This document shows positions 18,754 to 26,529 of a stretch of 64,000 bases of DNA, in pieces. This DNA is from JBFJKD01 sp041600415 (GTDB lineage: Bacteria; Pseudomonadota; Gammaproteobacteria; Pseudomonadales; Porticoccaceae), in assembly GCA_041600415.1 (NCBI GenBank), contig JBFIKF010000003.1, forward strand, positions 62,001-126,000, in the 5' to 3' direction. The position numbers and the translations under genes are program-made. Every line of letters begins with the position of its first letter. Positions within the stretch are counted from its first letter, which is position 1. The notes beneath the pieces were generated by a model, which was not told the origin of the DNA, made no database searches, and saw nothing but the letters and a program-made list of their open reading frames with translations.

Positions 18754-19434
18754 TTAACTTTTTTCGATAACCGTAGTTTGATTCAACAGCGCTTCGTTGC
18801 GCACCTGGGACGAATACTCTTTTACACGAAAAACCACATCTTTAAAGCTTAACTCGTCGCCGTGGTGTAACACCTTACGCCCATCAATTTTTGTCCCGTT
18901 GACATAAGTGCCGTTAGACGAACCCAGGTCCTCGACAGATAGAACGTCATCCACAACCTGCAAGCGGGCGTGATTGCGGGAGATATGCGAGCGCAGCAAG
19001 GTAATCTCACACTCGATAGCCCGCCCCAGGGTAATCGGCTGTGCAATATTGTATTCCAATCCTTCGACGGGGCCTGATTCAGCAAAAATAAACCAGCCAT
19101 GGTGCTCCCCGGTTTGCTTATTTTTATTTGTCAGAGAAGTACGACGATCAGTACGCGGGGCAATATTATTGAGCGCCCTGCGTTCGGTAAATGGCGCGAC
19201 GCGAATAAAGCCAGTGGCGGTCAATTTATAAAACCAGGAAATAGTCAGCACCACGGGTAAAAAAAAGATAAAGATACCCAACAGCCAGTAATAGTAATCT
19301 GATTGCAGACCAAAGATTGGAAAAGCGATGGAGCTGACCTGTAAAATAATCCAGCAGGAAACCACGTACAAAACAAAAGTGTTAATCACCTTTCTGCGCC
19401 GCAATTCTCCATAAATAACGCTCAATTTATTCAT
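18754..19434 (-). CDS. Membrane-anchored FHA-domain protein
   Basis: 226 residues. The N-terminal ~80 residues hold two transmembrane helices in a module (YGELRRRKVINTF, then LTATGFIRV) that recurs at the N-terminus of other gammaproteobacterial signalling proteins. The C-terminal half is a forkhead-associated domain: GRAIECEI, LLRSHISRNHARL, EDLGSSNGTYVNG, ending with HHGDELSF. FHA domains bind phosphothreonine peptides, so with the adjacent kinase and phosphatase genes it is a likely phospho-reader (inference from neighbourhood). It is transcribed toward them from the opposite strand. Confidence 0.87.
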   Translation of the reverse strand: MNKLSVIYGELRRRKVINTFVLYVVSCWIILQVSSIAFPIFGLQSDYYYWLLGIFIFFLPVVLTISWFYKLTATGFIRVAPFTERRALNNIAPRTDRRTSLTNKNKQTGEHHGWFIFAESGPVEGLEYNIAQPITLGRAIECEITLLRSHISRNHARLQVVDDVLSVEDLGSSNGTYVNGTKIDGRKVLHHGDELSFKDVVFRVKEYSSQVRNEALLNQTTVIEKS

Positions 19435-19533
19435 TTATTAGCCCGCGTAGCCCGTACTTTTCACACACCACCCACCATGCGACCGCCGAATGTTAATGCG
19501 ATGTCGCACCAGCAGTCATGTTAACGAATATCG

Positions 19534-20604
19534 CTATTGCAAATTGGACAGCTTGCTCTTCAATTCCAGGGCCTGCAGTCGATAGGAAATTGCGTACTGG
19601 TGATTGGGATCAATGGCCAGTACCTTGTCCCACAACGCAATCGCCTCATCCAGGGCCTGGCGGCGAAACGCCACCGACGCCTGTTTATGGTACTCATCGG
19701 CAAGTTCAGATTTCATACTCTGCTCAAGCTGACTGGCCGCCGCATTACTGCTATCGAGCTGCACACTACGTTGCGCTGCCGCATAAGCCTCGACGCTATT
19801 GCCCGCAGTCTTGTACAACTTCGCCGCCCGTAAATACTGTGCAGACGCCAACTTTGGGTTGGCGGTAGCCAGTTTTGCCCCATTACCGTTGTAGGCTTGC
19901 ACCGCCAACGCCAATTCCGCTGCGCTGAGAGGCGGTTTTGGCATCGCTTCAATGGTATTCACCGCACCCTGAAAATTATTTTGCGCAACCAACGATTTTA
20001 CCGTCGCCCAGTTATGCAACGTTGTCGTAGAGCCTTGCTGTGGCATGGTTAGCAATTCGGGATGCTCTTCCGAGTCGCCAGTCGCCGCGCGATTTTGCCG
20101 TGCCAGACGGGCGCTTTCGGTCAACGGAATACTAACAATTTGCCCTACCTTTAAATCCTTGGGCCGAGCAATAGAATTATATTTTGCCAATCCGTAAAAC
20201 TGATAATAGGTGCCGAGGTATTTTTGCGCCAGAGTCGACAGCGAGTCTCCGGGGGTCAACCTGACGTTAAAGGACTCCGTCGGGTAATACTCATGGGACG
20301 GCAGGTCAATCTGTCGCAACAGATCTCGCGCCACTTTACTGTCTGGTTTTTCTACGAGATAGGCTTCCAGTTCGACCCGCGCTATAGCAACCTCACCCAG
20401 CTCCAGCTGGCTAATTACCTTGCGCAGACGATTCTCAGCGGACAAACCCGGCTCCGGGACAAGTTCACCCTGAGTCTGGGGCGAAACCTGCGCCTGCTCG
20501 GTCACGGTAGTCTGTTTGGCAGTTTGGCAACCGGCCAGCACCAGTGCGCAAATCACCAGCAACCACCCTGTTCCGTTGAAATTTCTCGTTATATTCCTTG
20601 CCAT
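19534..20604 (-). CDS. LysM and TPR-containing lipoprotein
   Basis: Lipoprotein signal peptide with lipobox LVLAGC (Cys about residue 26), a LysM domain in the middle (VRLTPGDSLSTLAQKYLG, ending VGQIVSIPL) and TPR-like helical pairs toward the C-terminus (LWDKVLAIDPNHQYAISYRL). LysM predicts binding to peptidoglycan, so the protein probably links the membrane to the cell wall. The architecture resembles that of the TPR lipoprotein at 17814-18731, which hints at a shared envelope process. No enzymatic motif was seen. Confidence 0.82.
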   Translation of the reverse strand: MARNITRNFNGTGWLLVICALVLAGCQTAKQTTVTEQAQVSPQTQGELVPEPGLSAENRLRKVISQLELGEVAIARVELEAYLVEKPDSKVARDLLRQIDLPSHEYYPTESFNVRLTPGDSLSTLAQKYLGTYYQFYGLAKYNSIARPKDLKVGQIVSIPLTESARLARQNRAATGDSEEHPELLTMPQQGSTTTLHNWATVKSLVAQNNFQGAVNTIEAMPKPPLSAAELALAVQAYNGNGAKLATANPKLASAQYLRAAKLYKTAGNSVEAYAAAQRSVQLDSSNAAASQLEQSMKSELADEYHKQASVAFRRQALDEAIALWDKVLAIDPNHQYAISYRLQALELKSKLSNLQ

Positions 20605-20940
20605 ATCAACGAACCATCCCTATCAACCTCCGCTATGCACCCATTCCGTACCCAGGCGCCCAGCCAACTGTAAGATCTCTTAGTGTTATCGATACAGCCC
20701 CTGCGGCCTGTCGGGCTAACTGGAATCCGGCTGCACACACCCTCGTCCAAGCAACTCATTAAATAGTCATTTTGGCTATTAATCAAGATGTTCCAATGTA
20801 TATATTATGGTTACTGGAGTCCTGAAAAGACGCACTACCCGCCCCTTAATAGAGCAAAAATATTTTGCCCCAATATCTGTTCACGGTGCGCGCACGACCC
20901 CGGCCGGCAATCCAGAGGCCGCCGCAAAATATTCTAGCCA
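20605..20940. other. Intergenic region, no gene
   Basis: 336 bases between the LysM lipoprotein start and the tRNA-Ala terminator. An ORF-like stretch overlapping its right end and continuing across the tRNA is not credible as a protein. The region should contain the promoter of the minus-strand lipoprotein gene, but no convincing -35/-10 pair was identified. Confidence 0.6.
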
Positions 20941-20974
20941 TAAAAAAAGCCTCCCCGTGTACCGAGAAGGCTTG
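20941..20974 (-). terminator. Rho-independent terminator of tRNA-Ala
   Basis: On the minus strand an 11-bp stem beginning AAGCCTTCTCG and closing CGGGGAGGCTT, with a 5-base loop, is followed by a run of seven T. It starts 5 bases after the mature 3' end of the tRNA. Confidence 0.8.
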
Positions 20975-20979
20975 TTAAT

Positions 20980-21055
20980 TGGTGGAGCTAAGCGGGATCG
21001 AACCGCTGACCTCAACACTGCCAGTGTTGCGCTCTCCCAGCTGAGCTATAGCCCC
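20980..21055 (-). tRNA. alaT/alaX-type: tRNA-Ala (anticodon GGC)
   Basis: 76 bases reading on the minus strand from GGGGCTATAGCTCAGC to an encoded CCA end. The T-loop is GGTTCGATCC. The anticodon arm CAACA-CTGGCAG-TGTTG places GGC in the loop, so it decodes GCC/GCU alanine codons. Acceptor, D, anticodon and T stems all pair. It has its own promoter and terminator. Confidence 0.97.
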
Positions 21056-21069
21056 AAATAAGGCTGCGC

Positions 21070-21098
21070 ATTGTAGGCACGCCCCTTTCGACTGTCAA
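21070..21098 (-). promoter_or_regulatory. Consensus promoter of tRNA-Ala overlapping the gltX stop codon
   Basis: TTGACA (21093-21098) and TACAAT (21070-21075) separated by exactly 17 bases, followed by a GC-rich discriminator of the kind seen at stringently controlled stable-RNA promoters. Transcription would begin about 8 bases before the tRNA. The -35 box overlaps the gltX stop. Confidence 0.8.
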
Positions 21099-22609
21099 GA
21101 TTCCTCGCCTTCTCCGCCCGCGCGCAAACCGCAGAGTTCGGCATAGGTCTTCTGCCAGTTTTTCATTTGTTTTTTCGACGGGCCGCCCACCACAGTCAAC
21201 GCGTGGCGTAGTCGTGCCCGGGTCATATCCGGCCCCAGCACCGCCATCGAGTCAAACAAAGGCGGCGCCGACGGCTGCCCGGCGATGGCGACGAATAATG
21301 GCGCCAGAAAATCCTTGAGCTTTATGTCCATACCCGTGGCCAGAGCGGACAGTTGCCCATAGATACTGTCCCGCTGCCAGTCCCGCAACGCCTCCAGACG
21401 CCACAAACTGAACTGCAACACCTGCTGCACCGTCTCATCAGCCAGTTTTTTATGGGCAAACAGTTCCGTGGACAGCGCCGGCATACCGGACAACAAAAAA
21501 CCAGCAAGAGGTGCCACATCGGTAAATTTTTCAACCCGTTCCTTGAGCAACGGTACAAACCGTTGCAGGTGTGTGCGATTGATTGCCCAGGCCGCCATGC
21601 GCTCGGCAAACTGCTCGTCGCTAAGCTCCTCGCGAATCCAGCGGCCGTTTAGCCAATCGAGTTTTTCCGTGTCGAATACCGGCCCACCCAGACTAACCTT
21701 GCCGATATCGAACTGTCCTACCATCTGCTCAAAACTGAATTTTTCTTCTTCATCGGGCATCGACCAGCCCATGCGCCCCAGATAATTGAGTAGCGCCTCC
21801 GGCAGGTAACCCATGGCCTTGTAGTAGGTAATACTGGTAGGGTTTTTGCGTTTGCTGAGCTTACTTTTGTCCGGATTGCGCAGCAGCGGCATGTGGCACA
21901 TCACCGGCATCTCCCAACCGAAATACTGGTACAGCAACTGGTGCTTGGGAGTCGAGTTAATCCATTCCTCGCCGCGAATCACATGGCTGATCGCCATCAA
22001 ATGATCGTCCACCACATTGGCCAGATGATAGGTCGGCATGCCGTCCGCCTTGACCAGCACCTGCATATCCACCTGCTGCCAGGGAATTTCCACGGTGCCG
22101 CGCAACAGATCATCGAACTGACACACGCCCTCCTCGGGGACTTTCATGCGAATGACATGGGGTTCCCCGGCAGCCAGACGGCGTTGCACCTCGGCAGCGG
22201 ACAACAGCAGTCCACGCCCATCGTATTTTGGCGTTGCACCGCGGGCCATCTGCTCCCGGCGCATCTCGTCGAGCTCTTCGGGCGTGGCAAAACAATAAAA
22301 TGCGTGGCCCTTATCCAGTAACAGTTGCGCGTGGTGCGCATAAATTTCGCCGCGCTCGCTTTGTCGGTAAGGCCCGTGGGGGCCACCCACATCCGGCCCC
22401 TCGTCCCAGTCCAGCCCAAGCCAACGCAAGGAATCCAGAATCATCTGTTCCGATTCGCTGGTGCTGCGCACCCGATCCGTATCTTCAATACGCAACACGA
22501 ATTGACCGCGGTGCTGGCGGCTGAAACACAGGTTAAATAACGCGATATAAGCGGTGCCGACGTGCGGATCTCCAGTGGGAGACGGCGCAATGCGGGTGCG
22601 TACTGTCAT
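21095..22609 (-). CDS. gltX: Glutamyl-tRNA synthetase
   Basis: Class I aminoacyl-tRNA synthetase charging tRNA-Glu in the cytoplasm. 504 residues, against about 470-495 for most family members. The ATP-binding HIGH-type motif is SPTGDPHVGTAY near residue 9, and the KMSKS-type loop is KLSKRKNPT in mid-protein. The Rossmann and C-terminal anticodon-binding regions are complete. It lies 47 bases downstream of lapD on the same strand and ends just before the tRNA-Ala gene, whose promoter overlaps the stop codon. Confidence 0.96.
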   Translation of the reverse strand: MTVRTRIAPSPTGDPHVGTAYIALFNLCFSRQHRGQFVLRIEDTDRVRSTSESEQMILDSLRWLGLDWDEGPDVGGPHGPYRQSERGEIYAHHAQLLLDKGHAFYCFATPEELDEMRREQMARGATPKYDGRGLLLSAAEVQRRLAAGEPHVIRMKVPEEGVCQFDDLLRGTVEIPWQQVDMQVLVKADGMPTYHLANVVDDHLMAISHVIRGEEWINSTPKHQLLYQYFGWEMPVMCHMPLLRNPDKSKLSKRKNPTSITYYKAMGYLPEALLNYLGRMGWSMPDEEEKFSFEQMVGQFDIGKVSLGGPVFDTEKLDWLNGRWIREELSDEQFAERMAAWAINRTHLQRFVPLLKERVEKFTDVAPLAGFLLSGMPALSTELFAHKKLADETVQQVLQFSLWRLEALRDWQRDSIYGQLSALATGMDIKLKDFLAPLFVAIAGQPSAPPLFDSMAVLGPDMTRARLRHALTVVGGPSKKQMKNWQKTYAELCGLRAGGEGEES

Positions 22610-22644
22610 AGGAACAATCCGGATACGGCTGGAATGAGCCGCGT

Positions 22645-22674
22645 ATTATAAGCGCATCACTCCCGCCCTGGTAA
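22645..22674 (-). promoter_or_regulatory. Possible gltX promoter
   Basis: A perfect -10 TATAAT (22645-22650, minus strand) lies about 36 bases before the gltX start. A poor -35 (TTACCA, 18-base spacing) falls within the end of lapD. This would let gltX be expressed separately from lapD. Confidence 0.45.
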
Positions 22675-24618
22675 TGGCTCGGGCTTGCCGAGCAGAAAGC
22701 CCTGGGCCGCGTCGATACCCATGCGCGCCAGCACCTGCCACTCGGCCTCCTGCTCCACCCCTTCCACAATCAGCATCACCTCGCGGCTATGGGCCAGTTG
22801 CGCCAGTGATTTCACGTAAAACTGATTGTCCTTGCTGTCCTGTATGTTCTGCACAAAACTGCGGTGTACCTTCAGGTAACGCAGCGGCAAACTGCTTAAA
22901 TAGCCGAACGCGGCGGACTCCAACCCAAACCGATCAATGGCCAAACCAGCGGAAAATTTATGTAGTATCGTTTGAAAACTGCGAATATCCTGCTCTTCGA
23001 TATGCAAAATATGTTCGGAAACTTCAAACACCAATTTTTTTGCAAGCGCTTTATTAGCTTTTAAAAAGCCCTGCAACCACTCAGTAAACGCACTTGAGGT
23101 TATCGACGAAGCACACAAATTTACCCCGTAAAACGCGTATTGATCGCACCCTTCCTCTGCCAGAGTTTCCAGAATTAACTGATCAAACTCCGGCGCACGA
23201 CCAAAGCGTTCCGCCAGCGGCAATACAATCCCCGCAGACAACAGGTTGCCATCCTGATCCCGAAAACGGGTAAACACCTCGCAGCCAATCAAGTCTTTGT
23301 CCGGGGTGGACACCACGCTCTGATAATGCAGCACCAGCGCCCGATCGCGAATTACCTGGGCAATAAAATCCTTCCATTCCACCGCGGGTTGCGCCACCAG
23401 CGGCACGTCGCCAGCCTTCAGCTCGGCAAACTGACACCATTTGTTCTGCCCATCGCTTGCGGCGTGGCGCAGCGCCATATCCGCTTCGCTTAACAACTCC
23501 GGCCCATTCACCACGTGCTGGGTGTAGGTAAAACCCATATTGACCGTGAGCGGTTCCTGCTCTTTTAACGACCAGTCGAGTATTTGCACATCCTGAAAAA
23601 TATCTTCCGCCAGGGCGATGCTCTCTTCTTCCGTGACGTCCGGCACGAACAGGCAAAATTCGGGGCCCTGCCGGCGCGCGACCACGGCCCGTGGAAACGG
23701 CACCAGTCCCTGTTTGAGTTTGTCGCCAAAGCTTTTCAATATTTCGTTGCCTTCCCGGCGGCCTGCCAGTTCGTTAACCCGTGCAAACTCGGCAATCGCA
23801 AAAATCATTAATACACCGCTGTGATCGCCACTCTCCGCGCCCACAAAACTGTTCAGCCGCGCATCAAAATCGGCCCGATTCGACAGCCCCGTCACCTCGT
23901 CCCGATAGGATTGCACCCGCAAATGGGAAATTAAATCTATCTGCTCATCGAATACCGCGTGCAGTTTGTTGGACATTTTGTTCATGGCATCCACTACCCG
24001 ATACAACTCGCGGGTAGTGGGCAAGGTTTTCTGCACTTCAAACTTTTGTTCGCGGATGGCGTTAGCCTGCTCCTCCACGCGCCGCAGCGGCGCCAGCAGC
24101 CAGTTCAACGCCCCATAGGCAATCCCGCTGACTACCAGCGAGATCAGCGCAAACCAGGCCAGCTGCTCCGTTACCACTTTCCACAGCTGCCGATAAGCCT
24201 GCCCCGGATGGCTCACCACCACCACTTCGCCCAGGCGCGCCCAGCCCGCAGCAACCTCCGCCTTACCCTCCGGCGACGGCAAAGCCATAACATTCACAAA
24301 CCAGTCGGGCACACCCTCGATATCCACCGCAAAGGTGCGATCGATGACCACCTTGTCATCCAGATCGCGAAAGTAAATCCGCTGATAAAAGCCGCTGTCG
24401 GAGATCGCGTTGAACAGGGTTTCCAGGGACGCAACATCCTTGTCCTGCGCCGCCTGGGTCATGGAGAGCCCCAACGACGTAGCCGTGTCCTGGGCGTGCA
24501 CCGCCATTTGCTGTTGTACCAGCGTACGGGCGTTGAACATGCTGACCACCACATTGCCTGCGTACAGCAATACCAGCAGTCCCAGGGTGGCTAAAATCAG
24601 TTGGCGGAATAACGTCAC
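22657..24618 (-). CDS. lapD: LapD-type c-di-GMP receptor controlling LapG (degenerate GGDEF-EAL)
   Basis: Inner-membrane receptor of 653 residues. Architecture: transmembrane helix (about 5-27), periplasmic LapD/MoxY-N domain (to about 150), second helix (152-174), HAMP (about 175-225), degenerate GGDEF (RRQGPEF replaces GGDEF near 315) and degenerate EAL (CEVF replaces EAL; DRFG replaces DDFG). Loss of both catalytic motifs fits a receptor that binds c-di-GMP without making or breaking it. Trp126, in a GWARLG loop of the output domain, sits where Pseudomonas LapD uses a key Trp to hold LapG (inference). Divergent from lapG and close to the adhesin genes, completing the known Lap switch. Confidence 0.92.
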   Translation of the reverse strand: MTLFRQLILATLGLLVLLYAGNVVVSMFNARTLVQQQMAVHAQDTATSLGLSMTQAAQDKDVASLETLFNAISDSGFYQRIYFRDLDDKVVIDRTFAVDIEGVPDWFVNVMALPSPEGKAEVAAGWARLGEVVVVSHPGQAYRQLWKVVTEQLAWFALISLVVSGIAYGALNWLLAPLRRVEEQANAIREQKFEVQKTLPTTRELYRVVDAMNKMSNKLHAVFDEQIDLISHLRVQSYRDEVTGLSNRADFDARLNSFVGAESGDHSGVLMIFAIAEFARVNELAGRREGNEILKSFGDKLKQGLVPFPRAVVARRQGPEFCLFVPDVTEEESIALAEDIFQDVQILDWSLKEQEPLTVNMGFTYTQHVVNGPELLSEADMALRHAASDGQNKWCQFAELKAGDVPLVAQPAVEWKDFIAQVIRDRALVLHYQSVVSTPDKDLIGCEVFTRFRDQDGNLLSAGIVLPLAERFGRAPEFDQLILETLAEEGCDQYAFYGVNLCASSITSSAFTEWLQGFLKANKALAKKLVFEVSEHILHIEEQDIRSFQTILHKFSAGLAIDRFGLESAAFGYLSSLPLRYLKVHRSFVQNIQDSKDNQFYVKSLAQLAHSREVMLIVEGVEQEAEWQVLARMGIDAAQGFLLGKPEPLPGRE

Positions 24619-24825
24619 AAGGCAATCCTTTACATTATTTGTGTAGTTAGTGTGGCGATTGCGGTCGAGCGCCGCATCGCATATGCAACGCTGAGTCTAA
24701 TCTAAACCACTGAACTTGCCAATTGAGCAGTAGATCACACTCTTCATCCGAACATAGTGAAATAGGTATAACCGATAATGCTATGATTTCTGTGGAAATT
24801 TGCATCAATTGGAGCTGAGTGCCCA

Positions 24826-25497
24826 GTGGCAAAAATACGCGGGCTAACAAGGTCTCTCGCAATGCGCACAGCCATGTTGTGCGCACTGTTAGTCGTGGCC
24901 GTAGCCAGCGCCGATCACACCGGATTTAGCGAAACCCTGCTGGCCAAAATCAACAGCAAATACGGCTACAGCGCCGAGCAGCGCATACGCCGCTGGCAGG
25001 ACATGATTCACGAAAACCGCGATCTGCCCGACCGGGTAAAACTGGAGCTGGTCAACGATTTCTTTAACGGTGCCCTGTTTGTCAACGACCTCGCCCTGTG
25101 GAACAAACGGGATTACTGGGCCACGCCCCTGGAATTTCTCGCCTATGACGCCGGGGACTGCGAGGACTTTTCCATCGCCAAATACTTTACCCTGCGGGAA
25201 ATGGGCATCGACACCCGCAAACTGCGCATCACCTACGTCAAGGCCCTGACCCTCAACCAGGCCCATATGGTACTGGCCTACTACGAGACGCCCTCCTCGG
25301 TACCGATCATTCTCGACAATATCAACAAAAACATTCGCCCCGCCACCGAGCGCAGCGATCTGCAACCGGTATACAGCTTTAACGCCGACGACCTGTGGCT
25401 GGCCCGCTCCCGTAACGAACAGCTCAAGGCGGGTAAATCCAGCCAGATCAACCTGTGGAACAACCTGAACGAACGTATGGCAAAAGAATTACTCTAG
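24826..25497 (+). CDS. lapG: LapG-type periplasmic cysteine protease, exported copy
   Basis: Transglutaminase-like cysteine protease (BTLCP family) that in Pseudomonas removes the N-terminal retention module of the LapA adhesin when c-di-GMP is low. The catalytic triad is present: Cys112 in DAGDCEDFS, His147 in AHMVLAYY and Asp164 in ILDNIN. A signal peptide ending AVASA is predicted at residues 13-29 with no lipobox, so the protein should be soluble in the periplasm. The start is a GTG at 24826. It lies 207 bases from divergent lapD and is followed by a second lapG-like gene. 223 residues. Confidence 0.9.
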   Translation: MAKIRGLTRSLAMRTAMLCALLVVAVASADHTGFSETLLAKINSKYGYSAEQRIRRWQDMIHENRDLPDRVKLELVNDFFNGALFVNDLALWNKRDYWATPLEFLAYDAGDCEDFSIAKYFTLREMGIDTRKLRITYVKALTLNQAHMVLAYYETPSSVPIILDNINKNIRPATERSDLQPVYSFNADDLWLARSRNEQLKAGKSSQINLWNNLNERMAKELL

Positions 25498-25608
25498 CCC
25501 CGTACGGTATTCCTGCCCTTTCCCGTTTATGCCCGTCCCGGCACGCCCCAATAGCCTGCCAATACACGCCTGTACAACCGCGACAATATCGGTAAAACTT
25601 CCCCGTTG

Positions 25609-25638
25609 TCGGCACCACTAAAATCGGCACCACTAAAA
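25609..25638 (+). repeat. Perfect tandem duplication of a 15-base unit
   Basis: TCGGCACCACTAAAA occurs twice head to tail (25609-25623 and 25624-25638) just upstream of the second lapG gene. It does not overlap its AGGA ribosome site. It may be a replication-slippage product or a regulatory repeat. Confidence 0.9.
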
Positions 25639-25661
25639 AGAAACGCCATCAGGAACCCGTT

Positions 25662-26372
25662 ATGGCCCGGATTGCCACACGCGCAACTGCGCAGCACTTA
25701 CCCGCAGCATTACTCACTTTTACCCTGCTACTGGCTGGCTGCGCCGGCGGGCCATCCAAAGCACCGCCCGCCCCCGTACCGGACAACCCCTACGCCCAAC
25801 TAATTAACCAGGTGGAGGCACAACACGGCCCCTTCGCCGCGGCACGCGTACGCTACTGGTTCCAGCTAATTGAACAGGGCAAAACCCAGGACGACCACGC
25901 CCGCCTGCTGCTGGCCAACAATTTTTTTAATGACGCCAAATTTGTTACCGACGAAGAAGTCTGGCAGCAGAGCGATTACTGGGCCACGCCCCTGGAATTT
26001 TTAATTAAAGACGCCGGGGACTGCGAGGATTTTTCCATCGCCAAATACGTGACCCTCGATCGCATGGGGCTGGACCCGGAAAAAATGCGCATCACCTACG
26101 TCAAGGCCCTGACCCTGGAGCAACCCCATATGGTGCTCGCCTACTACAGCACCCCGGCGGGGGAACCGCTGATTCTGGACAATATCAACCCGCAAATTTT
26201 GCCCGCCGGGCAGCGTCAGGATTTAATCCCCGTGTACAGCTTTAATGGCCGCACCCTGTGGCTGGCCCGCTCCCGCAACGAGCAGGTACCCTCCGGCGAC
26301 GCGCAACAACTGGGGCTGTGGCAACAACTATTGCAACGCATGCAACAGGAAATGCCGCCCGCGAACCATTAA
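25662..26372 (+). CDS. LapG-type cysteine protease, predicted outer-membrane lipoprotein copy
   Basis: Second BTLCP protease, 236 residues, with an intact triad: Cys121 (DAGDCEDFS), His156 (PHMVLAYY) and Asp173 (ILDNIN). Unlike the upstream copy it has a lipoprotein signal with lipobox LLAGC (Cys27) followed by Ala-Gly, so by the Lol rule it should be sorted to the outer membrane. A Pro-rich linker follows. ATG has an AGGA ribosome site 8 bases upstream. It is very similar to the first copy around the active site and converges on the adhesin gene. Protease identity is firm; its specific role relative to the first copy is unknown. Confidence 0.88.
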   Translation: MARIATRATAQHLPAALLTFTLLLAGCAGGPSKAPPAPVPDNPYAQLINQVEAQHGPFAAARVRYWFQLIEQGKTQDDHARLLLANNFFNDAKFVTDEEVWQQSDYWATPLEFLIKDAGDCEDFSIAKYVTLDRMGLDPEKMRITYVKALTLEQPHMVLAYYSTPAGEPLILDNINPQILPAGQRQDLIPVYSFNGRTLWLARSRNEQVPSGDAQQLGLWQQLLQRMQQEMPPANH

Positions 26373-26457
26373 GTAGAGACCACGGCAAACCCCAACCGGG
26401 TACGCTGGCGTGACACAACCCGTCCCGGCGAAACCGCCAATATTATTTTTTAAAGCC

Positions 26458-26490
26458 ATAAAAAAACGCCGCCCGAAGGCGGCGAATTTT
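26458..26490. terminator. Bidirectional terminator between lapG2 and the adhesin
   Basis: CGCCGCC and GGCGGCG form a perfect 7-bp stem with a CGAA tetraloop. Six A precede it and four T follow it, so it can terminate the minus-strand adhesin transcript and probably the plus-strand protease transcript. It sits in the 157-base gap between the two convergent stops. Confidence 0.8.
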
Positions 26491-26529
26491 CAAGCGGGCC
26501 GGATTCCGCGCAGGTAACCCGGTATTCCC

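Noticed and set aside
20807..21061. 84-residue ORF across the tRNA-Ala region on the plus strand
   Set aside because: Its second half is the antisense of the tRNA gene (a well-known artefact ending in ALSQLSYSP-type residues), with no ribosome site or homology.
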